A stretch of DNA of 64,000 nt, taken from the NCBI GenBank assembly GCA_019746975.1, contig JAIERK010000069.1, forward strand, positions 33,282-97,281. Direction: 5' to 3'. The notes under the pieces were generated by a model, which was given only the letters and a program-made list of their open reading frames with translations, had not been told where the DNA came from and made no database searches. The stretch's first letter is position 1. Each line of letters begins with the position of its first letter. Position numbers and translations under genes: made by a program. Below are positions 1 to 8,759 of the stretch, in pieces. This stretch comes from Candidatus Obscuribacterales bacterium (GTDB lineage Bacteria; Cyanobacteriota; Vampirovibrionia; Obscuribacterales; Obscuribacteraceae).

Positions 1-879
1 CAACAAGAAATAGCCGTCTTCGCCTTCGGCCTTGTGAGTTATGAGATTTGCCGCCATCTCCGTGTTGGAGACACTGTAATAGAGGAGGAAGTCCTTATCC
101 GGTAGAGTATCATTCTCCTGCATGCCGATCTTGGCATTATTATTGTCTGAGCGATTGGAAGAGATTACGTGCGTCGGAGACCATATAGTGCGCAACCCTT
201 GATTGCTCGTAAGCTTCACGTCCACCTTGATCTGCTCAGGCGGCGTGTCTTGAACCTTGGTCTTCAGGGGAAAGCGATACTTTAGCAGTCCGTTTTCCGC
301 CTTCAATAACTGGGTGTACTCGAGTTCGACTTTCTTCGTACCATGCGCAGGAATCGGAAAAATTCTGGCTCGAACAGTTTTGCTATCCGCATATTCGAGC
401 AGTCCGGGATCAACCATGCGCCTGACGATCGCCTCGTATTCTTGTCGAGCTGCGTTTGCTTCAAGGATTTTGCCTTCTACTGGTTTTCCATCAATGTGCA
501 GAGAGAAAGAACTGAAAGTGGTGTCATCCGGCAGAGGAAACAGGTAAGTGCCGGCCAAATTTCTATCAGTATCGTTTTCAAAAGTCTGAGTTATATACGT
601 TCTCGCTACCTGATCTCTGATCTCTACTTTGACGGCTTCCGACTGTAGGTGAAGCCCGAAGCTGACGTTACCCTGAAGCACGATAGGTCGTGGTCTTGGC
701 GTATGGTGTGGTCTGGTTAATGGAGTCAGGGTAGGCGAAGTAGTTGGTGGTGACACCATTGGCGGTGCAACACCGCCAACGATCGGATCAATCATTATCC
801 AACCAGATGCTTGAGCGGCCGGCGCTATCAGAGTGGTTGCACTTACGGACAAGAGTGTACTCAATGCAAGACGTTTCAT
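1..879 (-). CDS. VIT-domain secreted protein, N-terminal part (cut by left edge)
   Basis: The reading frame stays open from an ATG at 879 to the first base of the window, giving 293 codons, so the C-terminus is missing. Residues 1-24 form a signal peptide ending near AQASG. A Pro/Thr-rich stretch follows, then a VIT (vault/inter-alpha-trypsin) domain with NDTDRNLAGTYLFPLP, FSLHIDG and ARIFPIPAHGT. The whole translated part is closely similar to the N-terminal half of the protein at 3871-6501, so a vWA domain is expected beyond the edge. A GAGG lies upstream of the start. Known VIT-vWA proteins are secreted or surface proteins with adhesion or protein-binding roles; the specific function here is unknown. 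Family call is secure, role is not. Confidence 0.85.
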   Translation of the reverse strand, partial: MKRLALSTLLSVSATTLIAPAAQASGWIMIDPIVGGVAPPMVSPPTTSPTLTPLTRPHHTPRPRPIVLQGNVSFGLHLQSEAVKVEIRDQVARTYITQTFENDTDRNLAGTYLFPLPDDTTFSSFSLHIDGKPVEGKILEANAARQEYEAIVRRMVDPGLLEYADSKTVRARIFPIPAHGTKKVELEYTQLLKAENGLLKYRFPLKTKVQDTPPEQIKVDVKLTSNQGLRTIWSPTHVISSNRSDNNNAKIGMQENDTLPDKDFLLYYSVSNTEMAANLITHKAEGEDGYFLL

Positions 880-1157
880 TATTCGATCCTCAAGAGCTAA
901 TTCGGCGAAGCGCTGCGGACGAAAGCACTTTATTGCGATGCGAGGGCGGTGCGGGAGTAACGACAAAGCAGCGATAGCTTCACACTGCCAGCGTACGAAA
1001 TTGAAGCCTATAAATCGCCAGGAACAACAGGCAGAACGTGTCAGGGTTTCCCCGGTCAATCCTCAAGGTTTGCCCCGGCGAACATCTATATATACAGACT
1101 TGCGTAGCGAACGATTTCGGCGTATAAGTTGTCTGATTTCGTCTGAGGAGCCATATT

Positions 1158-1463
1158 GTGAAAGCAATTCTCTGCAACGACTGCGGTACGATAATGTCAA
1201 GATATAACAATGTGTGCAAATCGTGCTCGCGCACGAATCTCTCATACTTCCCGGATACAAAGTCACCTGAACTGCACGCGCGACTTCGCGAGATTCGAGC
1301 AGAAACAACGGATAACTGGAGACGATTGCTTGGCGCAGGACTGATCGCCGGAGTTTTCTTTGTCTTCGCGATGGGCTATGTATCGAGCCTCAAGAAGAGC
1401 CACATGGCAGATGCACCGGTTCAACAACAGACGGCAGCTGGTGAGTCGGCAGTAGTGCGCTGA
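1158..1463 (+). CDS. Small zinc-ribbon protein with one membrane segment
   Basis: A 101-residue protein starts at GTG 1158, chosen because GAGGAG (1145-1150) lies seven bases upstream. Cys6, Cys9, Cys20 and Cys23 form two CxxC knuckles of a small zinc ribbon. A basic stretch (NWRRLL) leads into one transmembrane helix at about residues 57-76, followed by a polar tail. The likely topology is a cytoplasmic zinc ribbon anchored in the inner membrane. It stands alone, divergent from the VIT gene on its left and convergent with the sensor kinase on its right. I do not recognise a named family. Such ribbon-plus-helix proteins are often small conserved hypotheticals, and no function is assigned. Confidence 0.6.
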   Translation: MKAILCNDCGTIMSRYNNVCKSCSRTNLSYFPDTKSPELHARLREIRAETTDNWRRLLGAGLIAGVFFVFAMGYVSSLKKSHMADAPVQQQTAAGESAVVR

Positions 1464-1518
1464 CAAAGTTTGAATCGGTAGGTTCAATAACCTGGCTTCA
1501 TCCGGTTACGGCATGATC

Positions 1519-1540
1519 GGTGAGACGCTGGCGGTCCCAG
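1519..1540. repeat. Dispersed short repeat, copy A
   Basis: The core GAGACGCTGGCGGTCCCAG lies in the 166-bp gap between two convergent genes. Closely related copies occur at 3646-3674 and 58282-58312, also between genes. The shared consensus is about CTCGGTGCCrGCGAGACGCTGGCGgTCC. This copy lacks the GCCrGC part. Confidence 0.5.
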
Positions 1541-1629
1541 TTGCTGCGCGTTTTGAGTAGTGACAATTGCCGCGCGCTCCGAGTCGTTTTGTTTATCACC
1601 GAGAACCGTATTCGCTGCACGGTTGCGTC

Positions 1630-3444
1630 TTACTCTTGCAATTTTTCACACGGCAAGGTGAACCAGAAGCTACTACCGGAGTCGACTGTGCTATCTACGC
1701 CGATTGAGCCGCCGTGAGCTTCTACAATCGCTTTGCATATCGCCAGTCCAAGTCCACTTCCTTTGTGTCCTTTCGAATCTTCCAGACTAACCTGTTTGAA
1801 TCGCTCGAATATTTGATCTAGCTTTTCCGCTGGAATTCCCCTGCCCTGGTCGTCTACTCGAAATTGGCAACCACCCTGCACCATATGACAATGTAATTTG
1901 ATCGTACTGCAACTCGGCGAGAACTTGATTGCATTCGACAGGAGATTGGTTAGAACCTGCACGAGCCGATCCTCGTCAGCCATTATGTGGAGTGAGCTTC
2001 CTTCGACCACGACGTTGACGTCGTTTTGTTCCGCCATGCCCCTCAGCGTCTCTGCTGACAGCTCGAGTATAGAGTCGACGTTGACAGGTCGCACTTCAAT
2101 TTCGATGCCGCCCGACTCGAGTTTATCGAGATCCAGAAGATCATTGATAAGACTTACCAGCCTGCGAATACTAATCTTCGCCATGTCGATTCGAGCTGTG
2201 CCCTTCGAATTGAGAGTGCCGAAAATGCCAGTAGAAAGCAAATCGAAAGTGGCGAGCATTGACGTCAGCGGAGAGCGTAAATCGTGGCTAGCCATCGCGA
2301 CGAATTCTTGCTTCATCTTATCGAGAGCTTTTCGCTGCGTGATGTCACTGGCGACACAGAAATAGGTTTTGTAGCTGTCGTTGTAGTTAACCGACCATAG
2401 AAAGTCGCGCTTGAAGCCTTCTCTGTCCATAAGTCCAACTTCAAAGCGATGACTCTCGTGCGAATTCTCGCTCGCGATTCGCAAATTGTCAATCAACATT
2501 CGCTTCTCCGAATCCGCGACACAATCGAAAAGATGTTTTCCCAAGATGTCGTCCTCGTCTCCACCAAGCGCATGGAGCAAGGCTGGATTCGCCTGGGTAA
2601 CACGACCGGCATCGTCCATGGTGCACACGATATCTACCGCATTTTTCAGAATCGCTTGCTCCTTCTGTCGTGATTCATCGACCGTTCTTGCCATCGCGTG
2701 GAAAGCCCGGTCCATCTCAGCAATCTCGTCCCGCCCGTCAATTGGAGGAAAGAGCGCCTGACCAGCAGCGAAGCGAATGTTATTTTCGACTACCGCACGA
2801 ACGCGCCGCTGAATGCTGAGGGTGAAGTAAGCGACCAATCCGGCAGCGATAACTGCATTGATGACGAGGCCGGTAATGAGCATGTAACTTACTGTACGAC
2901 GCATTTCCTCGTTCTGAAGCTTTATCGCCTCGGCTGCACTCTTCTGGCGTTCGAAAAAACCCAGGGAGTGTTTTGTAAACTCATTAACTCTTTCGTCCGC
3001 CTGCAGATACGACATGACCTTGTCTTTATCGGACATCTCTCGCCTGCCGATGACGCCTGTTTTCATATGATTGATCATCTCGGTGAAGTTTTCGTAATCG
3101 GCCTCGAACTCAATCAAATCCTTCACATCCACAGGATTTCCGCGGACCAGTTTTCTAAGTTGAAGGAACTCCTCGTTAATCGTCGTATCCGAATGCTTTT
3201 CGTCGACCAGCCCTTTGAGAGAATCATCGCTGCCCGATTGCACCACAAAAGCAGCCAAGCCCATACAATCGCTCTTGAACAGCTGTTCTATACGGGCGAT
3301 ATGCTCGGTGATCTTGTGCAGGCGAAGGATATCTTCTACTTGCTGATTGGCAATCTGCAAGCAATACCATAGACCAGCGATGAACAGGATCTCAAAGAGA
3401 AAGGGGACCGCAACAAGCAGAATTCCCTTATGGATTGTTCGCAT
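1630..3444 (-). CDS. Membrane sensor histidine kinase (HAMP-PAS-HisKA-HATPase)
   Basis: This 604-residue kinase has a membrane helix at residues 7-28, an extracytoplasmic helical sensor region to about 185, and a second helix at about 187-209. A HAMP-like linker (210-255), a PAS domain (about 260-372), a dimerisation/phosphoacceptor domain with SHDLRSPL (His387) and a HATPase domain follow. The ATPase shows its N box (NAIKF, Asn504), DQGRGIP (532-538) and GSGLGLAICK (562-571). It should autophosphorylate on His387 and pass phosphate to a receiver; no receiver gene is adjacent, so the partner is unknown. Its layout and HAMP/PAS wording (GQALfPP, DEI, FHxMA) match the kinase cut by the right edge at 62090-64000, so the two are paralogues. 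The start is supported by AAGG about ten bases upstream. Confidence 0.9.
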   Translation of the reverse strand: MRTIHKGILLVAVPFLFEILFIAGLWYCLQIANQQVEDILRLHKITEHIARIEQLFKSDCMGLAAFVVQSGSDDSLKGLVDEKHSDTTINEEFLQLRKLVRGNPVDVKDLIEFEADYENFTEMINHMKTGVIGRREMSDKDKVMSYLQADERVNEFTKHSLGFFERQKSAAEAIKLQNEEMRRTVSYMLITGLVINAVIAAGLVAYFTLSIQRRVRAVVENNIRFAAGQALFPPIDGRDEIAEMDRAFHAMARTVDESRQKEQAILKNAVDIVCTMDDAGRVTQANPALLHALGGDEDDILGKHLFDCVADSEKRMLIDNLRIASENSHESHRFEVGLMDREGFKRDFLWSVNYNDSYKTYFCVASDITQRKALDKMKQEFVAMASHDLRSPLTSMLATFDLLSTGIFGTLNSKGTARIDMAKISIRRLVSLINDLLDLDKLESGGIEIEVRPVNVDSILELSAETLRGMAEQNDVNVVVEGSSLHIMADEDRLVQVLTNLLSNAIKFSPSCSTIKLHCHMVQGGCQFRVDDQGRGIPAEKLDQIFERFKQVSLEDSKGHKGSGLGLAICKAIVEAHGGSIGVDSTVDSGSSFWFTLPCEKLQE

Positions 3445-3645
3445 ACGAAAATGACCTTATAGTCACCAGTTTTATTTTTATACCACCGCGGTGATTCACA
3501 TCACTACGGTTTCTAGAATCGAAGTATCGTCAATCGATTCGATCGCAACACTGCTCGACTCTGTTAAACAACTCGTGTCGCCGGAGTACTGGTCACATCC
3601 TTCAATGCACGAATAAGCGTGTCCTCCCGCCTTCTGTTTGTTGCA

Positions 3646-3674
3646 TGCTCGGTGCCAGCGAGACGCTGGCGCTC
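3646..3674. repeat. Dispersed short repeat, copy B
   Basis: The most complete of three copies: GCTCGGTGCCAGCGAGAC followed by GCTGGCGCTCC. Internally, GCCAGCG and CGCTGGC are complementary, so this copy can form a small hairpin around GAGA. It lies between the sensor kinase and VIT-vWA genes. Confidence 0.5.
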
Positions 3675-3782
3675 CGCATTATGGATCTCGAAATCTCCTG
3701 CATGAACGTACTGGCGCATGAGCTGGGAGCTAGTGAGCTCGTTCCGCTGCAATGGGAATCAATGCGAAGCGTCCTAAACACG

Positions 3783-3840
3783 GAAAGCTTCTAAAAGCGA
3801 AGCTTTCAAAAGGCGAAACCGTCCCAAACAGGACGGTTTC
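3783..3840 (-). terminator. Double hairpin terminator of the VIT-vWA gene
   Basis: Read on the minus strand, the stop codon at 3871 is followed by a perfect 10-bp stem (GAAACCGTCC/GGACGGTTTC, 3815-3840, 6-nt loop), then GCCTTTT, then a second 9-bp stem (GAAAGCTTC/GAAGCTTTC, 3783-3807, 7-nt loop). The first stem with its short T run fits a Rho-independent terminator; the second may reinforce it. Confidence 0.7.
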
Positions 3841-3870
3841 TCTTGCTCCTTCTGACCGGGATGGTGGTCT

Positions 3871-6501
3871 TTAGCCGGTATTGGAGGCTGGAGCCACAAT
3901 CTTGTAGCAACGACCTTTGTACACTACGATCATTTGCTGACCGGCTCCCAGGTATTGAGTGATACCAGATTCGGTTTTCACAAGATCGAAATATTTCTTG
4001 CTGCCGAACTCAATGTCGTCAGTCTTCGGATCTTTGATTTTTTCGAAACTGCTGTCGACCCAAAAGCCATCAAGCAGATAGAAGGTCTTATCACCGATGA
4101 CCTTGACACTACCATCGGAGCGCGCCATGGCAAGGGCATCGACAGACTTGAGATCGTTGAGCGACTTTTGCATCTGCACGGCTCGTTCTCCATCAGGTTT
4201 TGCAGCTGCGAGCGCCCTAGCGAACTCATTCTTTGATTCCTTCGCTCGCCTGGCAGCTCCCTCTTCGTCGGCGGAGAACAGGTTCGAGTCGAAGGATGCA
4301 GCGATGCGGCGTGGTTCTGCTACCACCGGCGATCCGGAAGGAGGCGGCGCAGCTGCAGACCAGGAGCCCGATGGTACTATTGATCCGCGAACGCGTCCCT
4401 GATGAACCGACTTGCCATGACTGATGCCCGGAAGAGCGGAACTTCCAGCACCGCTACCGCCTCCACCTCCGATGACCATGCGGTGCGAGTTACTCAGATC
4501 ATCCAGGAAAGGCGCTCGCAAACCAGAGCCGGTCGTGAAGTCAGACGACATGAGCTGCATTCTTCGCGGCGTCCGCTGCTGTTGTATCATCATTCTCGGG
4601 CTCCGGCTCACCGGCACTCGTGCAACAGCATCCCCTGCCAGGAGTCTCTCGTTGGGATCCGTCACCAGAAATGAAGTGTAAGCAGAGATTATTCCGTATC
4701 GTTTCGAGAGCTCGACAATCTCGTCGACTACCTCTTGATTCTCATTATTGGCCTGCGCGACCTCTGTCAGATAGCCAATCCTGCGCATCGCCCACATTCT
4801 AGGAAGATACTGAGATCCGGTCTCCTGCGCGGCAAAAGTCATCGGAAAATCAAACGTTTTTTCCACGCCATTGACTTTTCCGGAGAGTTTCACCGTGGCT
4901 GGTGCACCTTGTTTATATCGTCCGAGGAGCATGACAGGCGAACCTGCGAAGATATCCTTGACGGACTTAGGATAAATATCCTTCACCTCCACGCCGTTGT
5001 AAGCCAATTTGACATCGCTCAACACTGGGCTCTTAACCTTGTTGTAAAACTGCGACAGAGCAACTTCCAGGCTCTCATCAGGCTCTACATACTGCGCAGT
5101 ACCATGATGACCTTCGGCAAGTTTATTTAAAAACATTGTGTTGACATCATATCCGACACCAAAGTCAAACAGTCGAACATCTCTCTTGGGCTTGACGGAA
5201 TCGATCAGTGCAGCAGATTCGGTTATACCTACAGTCGGCTGCCCATCAGTCATCAGCACGAGATATGCTGGTCGCCCGACGTCAGTTTTGCTGTTCAAGA
5301 TTGTCAGACCGGTCGATAATGCTTCACCGATATTGGTACCACCTCTGGCATCAAGATCGTCGATGAAGGTTCGTGCTCTCGCCTTATTGTCTGCCGTTGC
5401 TTCCAACAACTCACCATTGAATGATTCGGCGTCAGTATTGAATTGCACGAGGGAAAATCTGTCATTAGGATTCAATGCATCGATGACGAATTTCAACGCT
5501 TTGCGGCACTGATCCATCTTTTCTCCGGCCATCGAGCCCGAGGTGTCCGCAACAAGAACGATGTCTTTGGCGATCACCTGCTTTGCAGAACTGAACGGCG
5601 GATTGAGCGTCATCAGGAAATATCCATCCTCATCGCTCTTCTTATGTGCGAGCAAACTAGCGGACAGTTCTTTGTCTGAGACCGTGTAATAAACCGAGAA
5701 ATCTTTTTCCGATTGCGCAGAGGCTTTGTCGGAGAACGAGACTATGGCCAGGTGACCGCCATCTTTCCTGTCGGTGCTGATGATATGCGACGGCGACCAA
5801 ATCGTGCGAAGTTCCTCTTTACTCTTCAATTTCAGATCGATCTTTGTTTCATCCACAGCCTCACACTGAGCTGATTTGAGAGGAAACTTGTATTTGAACA
5901 TTCCACCATCGGCTTTGACGAGCTGCGTGTACTCGAGCTCCACAGTCTTGGTTCCATGAGCTGGTATCGGAAAGATGCGCGCTCTGACGGTTTTGTAGTC
6001 GGCATACTCGAGCAATCCGGGATCAATCATCGATCTGACGATCTGCTCATACTGCGCACGCGCTTCAGCCGCCGCCAGAATCTGCCCTTCAACGGCCTTA
6101 CCATCTATGTGCAGGGAAAAAGAGCTGAACGTCGCGTCCTGTGGAAGCGGAAACAGGTACGTACCAGCAAGATTGCGATCGGTATCGTTCCTGAATGTCT
6201 GTTTGATATAGGTCTTCGCGACGTGATTGTCGATTTCAACACTGATCTCCTGCTTGTCAAGCGAAAGCCCGGTTGAAATTGACCCATGCAGCACAGGTGA
6301 CACCGGGCGAGCGATGCCGGGGCGACCTGGACGGATAGGCGTCACCGTCGGCGGACTGATAGTGGGCGTCAAGGGCGCCACCGGCGGCACATGAAATGCC
6401 GGATCGACCACGATGAAACCTGACGCGTCCGCCCTGGGCGCCAGCATCAAGGATGAAGCCAGCATTGTGATTGCGACCAGAGTAGTTTTTTTGACTTGCA
6501 T
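3871..6501 (-). CDS. Secreted VIT and von Willebrand A domain protein
   Basis: The 876-residue protein is taken from ATG 6501 because MQVKKTTLVAITMLASSLML then begins a clear signal peptide ending near ADASG, with AGAGG upstream; a longer in-frame extension lacks signal-peptide features. A VIT domain (about 70-200) is followed by a vWA domain (about 312-490) with a complete MIDAS: DTSGSM (Asp319, Ser321, Ser323), Thr389 in GGTN, and Asp419 in MTDGQ. The C-terminal third holds a Gly-rich stretch (GGGGGSGAGSS), a Pro-rich stretch and a charged region, ending in a small domain with YKGRCYKIV. An intact MIDAS suggests metal-dependent ligand binding outside the cytoplasm. The left-edge gene is its paralogue. 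Comparable proteins exist across Gram-negative bacteria, but the ligand is unknown. Confidence 0.9.
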   Translation of the reverse strand: MQVKKTTLVAITMLASSLMLAPRADASGFIVVDPAFHVPPVAPLTPTISPPTVTPIRPGRPGIARPVSPVLHGSISTGLSLDKQEISVEIDNHVAKTYIKQTFRNDTDRNLAGTYLFPLPQDATFSSFSLHIDGKAVEGQILAAAEARAQYEQIVRSMIDPGLLEYADYKTVRARIFPIPAHGTKTVELEYTQLVKADGGMFKYKFPLKSAQCEAVDETKIDLKLKSKEELRTIWSPSHIISTDRKDGGHLAIVSFSDKASAQSEKDFSVYYTVSDKELSASLLAHKKSDEDGYFLMTLNPPFSSAKQVIAKDIVLVADTSGSMAGEKMDQCRKALKFVIDALNPNDRFSLVQFNTDAESFNGELLEATADNKARARTFIDDLDARGGTNIGEALSTGLTILNSKTDVGRPAYLVLMTDGQPTVGITESAALIDSVKPKRDVRLFDFGVGYDVNTMFLNKLAEGHHGTAQYVEPDESLEVALSQFYNKVKSPVLSDVKLAYNGVEVKDIYPKSVKDIFAGSPVMLLGRYKQGAPATVKLSGKVNGVEKTFDFPMTFAAQETGSQYLPRMWAMRRIGYLTEVAQANNENQEVVDEIVELSKRYGIISAYTSFLVTDPNERLLAGDAVARVPVSRSPRMMIQQQRTPRRMQLMSSDFTTGSGLRAPFLDDLSNSHRMVIGGGGGSGAGSSALPGISHGKSVHQGRVRGSIVPSGSWSAAAPPPSGSPVVAEPRRIAASFDSNLFSADEEGAARRAKESKNEFARALAAAKPDGERAVQMQKSLNDLKSVDALAMARSDGSVKVIGDKTFYLLDGFWVDSSFEKIKDPKTDDIEFGSKKYFDLVKTESGITQYLGAGQQMIVVYKGRCYKIVAPASNTG

Positions 6502-6851
6502 GTCCGTGCCTCTTTTGACTAGGTTCGAGATTCCCGTTGAGGTCATGGCCTCTTGGTGTTCTGTCGCGAGTTGCTGCTTGAGAACGACTTGTAATGCCCT
6601 GCTCCTGGTCAGCCACGATTGAGAGGACCGATAAATATGTGGGAGCACTCCTCATTCACCTGTTGAGGAACGATGCTTTATCTACTGCTACCAGGATAAG
6701 ATTTTCCCGGCGCCGCTGTCTAAGCAAAAAGGACCGGTTCGATCTAGGGTTTTTCCTGAGTTATTATCTAAATAGGCGCGTCTGGGGAAAACCCCAGCCA
6801 TTTGAGGGAAATGCTCGGCTACACTTACTTTGGATGGAGCAGGATGCTCCG
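6502..6851. promoter_or_regulatory. Divergent promoter region with a leader hairpin
   Basis: This 350-bp gap separates the divergent VIT-vWA and CHASE2-kinase genes and must carry both promoters. A perfect 6-bp stem with a tetraloop (CTGGGG-AAAA-CCCCAG, 6782-6797) lies 55 bases before the kinase start, just after an AT-rich TTATTATCTAAATA stretch that could be a -10 region. The frame of the kinase stays open upstream to 6594, but that part has no ribosome site and overlaps the opposite promoter. Confidence 0.4.
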
Positions 6852-8759
6852 ATGACTAAAATGAGTTCACTCCTGGCGCCGCTCAAGCGCCGTTTACCAA
6901 CATCGCTGCCCAGACAAGGTCGCGACGGTCTCTTGTTTCAACGATTGTTCTGGGGGACTCTGGCGGGCTGCCTGGCAACAATTCTATTAGCGGAGTCACC
7001 AGTGTTAGACACGATGGAGCTTAACCTTCTCGAATGGCGATTCAAGGTAGCTCACGAAATCAACTCGAAGATATGGGGCGCTGCCAAATCGCAGGATATC
7101 GTGCTGGTCACTTACGATGATGAGGATCAGTTCGACCTAGAGGCAGAGCCAGTTGAAGGCGGTCCTAGTCCGATTCAAGGGGTGCTCGCCGGTCTGATTT
7201 CCACGGTGGAAGCCGGCGAGCCGATGCTGGTAGTCATCGATATCGATCTTTCCGGAAAAGCGAATCCAAAGCTGGTTGAGGCTTTTCATAAGTATCGAGG
7301 CAACATTGTTCTGGCGCTGCTTGGCAATCTCGAGGATGCATCGGATTTCCCACCTGCGGAGCTGCGTAAAGCTTGCGCGGCATGCGCCTACGATCATCTG
7401 CTCAGCGAGCCAAACGGTCTGGTCTGTCAGATGCCGATGGTTGTCGCGAGTCAGGAAGGTACGGTCAACAGTCCGATTTTCACCTACGGACAGGAAGTTT
7501 TTGACTCGTTGCCGAAGGCTGTCGCCGCTTTGATGGCGAGTAAAGGCGGCGTCGGTCCTACGCTTGGACAGATGCCTAAGTTCACTCAGGACGACCTGCC
7601 ACTTTATATCAATTTTTCCGGCACCAAATACGATACCTATAGCACCGCCAATGTGATAAAGGGCACAGTGCCGGCGAAGAATTTCGAAGGCAAGGTCGTA
7701 GTAATCGGAACAAAGTTTACCCAAAAGCAGGACAACACTCCGACGGTACGTACACCGCTCGCACAGAATGTCACACATGCGCAGATTCAAGCCGATGCAA
7801 TAAATACGATTCATAAGAACCAGATCATTCACACATTTCCGCGCACAATCTTGCATCACTTGTTGCTTTTAGCAGGCGGTGCACTGGGAGCTCTCTCTTC
7901 AATACTGCGAATGGGTACGAGAACAACCAGTTTTTTATGCACATCCATGGTCATAGTCGGAGTGACCGAGATGTTCTTCATGACCATGCACATCTACGTG
8001 CCGATCGTGCCTTTGCTGGCAGTTTTGATGTTGGCATTCATATTCGGCACATTAATTTATCTCGATACCGATTTAAGACTGAGCAACAAGGAGCTGGCCG
8101 AAGCCCGCGAGGCCATGCAGGTACGTGCAGAAGAAGAGCGACAACGCATAGCCGAAGATCTGCATGATGAAACTTTGCCCGCGCTGTCCTCCGTCGCCCG
8201 AATGGCTGACAAGCTTGCAATGGAGCTTGAAGACAATCCCGTGCCGCAGGAGATGCGAGCAAAGCTCGATCAAGCGGTGATTGAGATGCGCCGGGTTATC
8301 AACGATCTTCACCCGTCGGTTCTAGAAACAATGGGATTCAAGCCGGCCCTCGAGAATCTGCTGGTTGCTCTAGAGCGAGACCTGAATATAGAAACTAGTT
8401 TTAAGGATGGAGACGCCCAGGATGACTATGGCTTATCTCAAATGACCCGATTGCAGCTCTATCGCATAGTTCAAGAAGGTTTAAACAACGTACAAAAGCA
8501 CTCCCATGCCAACGAAGTTGAATTGTCCGTGGGCTTGCAAGATACTGACTTAGTCATTAAAGTCACGGATAATGGAAAAGGGATCGATCCGAGCAAAATC
8601 AGGGTCGACTCCCATGGTCTCCTCAACATTCGCCAGCGAGCACAATTGATCGGAGCTCGAGTGGAATGGACTAAACCGGAATCTTTTCAGACAGGTTGTG
8701 AGCTCACGCTCAAAATAGCAGTTGGCACATCGGAAGAAGACGCAAGAGGTAATGTATGA
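6852..8759 (+). CDS. CHASE2-domain sensor histidine kinase (NarX-type HisKA_3)
   Basis: The start at ATG 6852 is chosen for the GGAGCAGGA just upstream, giving 635 residues. An N-terminal membrane helix (LFWGTLAGCLATILLA) is followed by an extracytoplasmic CHASE2 domain (about 40-330) with VVIDIDLS and the usual KVVVIGT turn. Three closely spaced membrane helices follow at about 335-400. The cytoplasmic part has a HisKA_3 dimer domain with EERQRIAEDLHDE (the His after DL is the phosphoacceptor) and a HATPase with EGLNNVQKHS, DNGKGID and GLLNIRQRA. CHASE2 is an extracellular sensor module of unknown ligand, common in cyanobacteria. The gene overlaps the next one by 4 bases (ATGA), so it almost certainly phosphorylates that NarL-type regulator. 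Confidence 0.92.
   Translation: MTKMSSLLAPLKRRLPTSLPRQGRDGLLFQRLFWGTLAGCLATILLAESPVLDTMELNLLEWRFKVAHEINSKIWGAAKSQDIVLVTYDDEDQFDLEAEPVEGGPSPIQGVLAGLISTVEAGEPMLVVIDIDLSGKANPKLVEAFHKYRGNIVLALLGNLEDASDFPPAELRKACAACAYDHLLSEPNGLVCQMPMVVASQEGTVNSPIFTYGQEVFDSLPKAVAALMASKGGVGPTLGQMPKFTQDDLPLYINFSGTKYDTYSTANVIKGTVPAKNFEGKVVVIGTKFTQKQDNTPTVRTPLAQNVTHAQIQADAINTIHKNQIIHTFPRTILHHLLLLAGGALGALSSILRMGTRTTSFLCTSMVIVGVTEMFFMTMHIYVPIVPLLAVLMLAFIFGTLIYLDTDLRLSNKELAEAREAMQVRAEEERQRIAEDLHDETLPALSSVARMADKLAMELEDNPVPQEMRAKLDQAVIEMRRVINDLHPSVLETMGFKPALENLLVALERDLNIETSFKDGDAQDDYGLSQMTRLQLYRIVQEGLNNVQKHSHANEVELSVGLQDTDLVIKVTDNGKGIDPSKIRVDSHGLLNIRQRAQLIGARVEWTKPESFQTGCELTLKIAVGTSEEDARGNV

Larger units (their letters stand above)
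3445..3870. other. Intergenic region, 426 bp
   Basis: It contains the promoter side of the sensor kinase (minus strand), a copy of the dispersed repeat (3646-3674) and a double hairpin that ends the VIT-vWA gene (3783-3840). A 10-bp palindrome, CACCGCGGTG, sits about 40 bases upstream of the kinase start and may be an operator. A 62-codon open frame at 3564-3752 (minus) runs through the repeat, lacks a convincing ribosome site and is not called. Confidence 0.5.

Noticed and set aside
2698..3372. A 224-codon plus-strand frame inside the first sensor kinase gene
   Set aside because: The minus-strand kinase has every expected motif, so this frame is antisense noise.
3564..3752. A 62-codon minus-strand frame in the 3445-3870 gap
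   Set aside because: It runs through the dispersed repeat and has no ribosome site or protein-like pattern.
6518..6540. A GGTTCGAGATTCC stretch resembling a tRNA T arm
   Set aside because: No matching acceptor, D or anticodon stems occur around it. No tRNA was found in the window.
7137..7859. A 240-codon minus-strand frame inside the CHASE2 kinase gene
   Set aside because: It is the antisense of a clear CHASE2 domain and has no supporting features.
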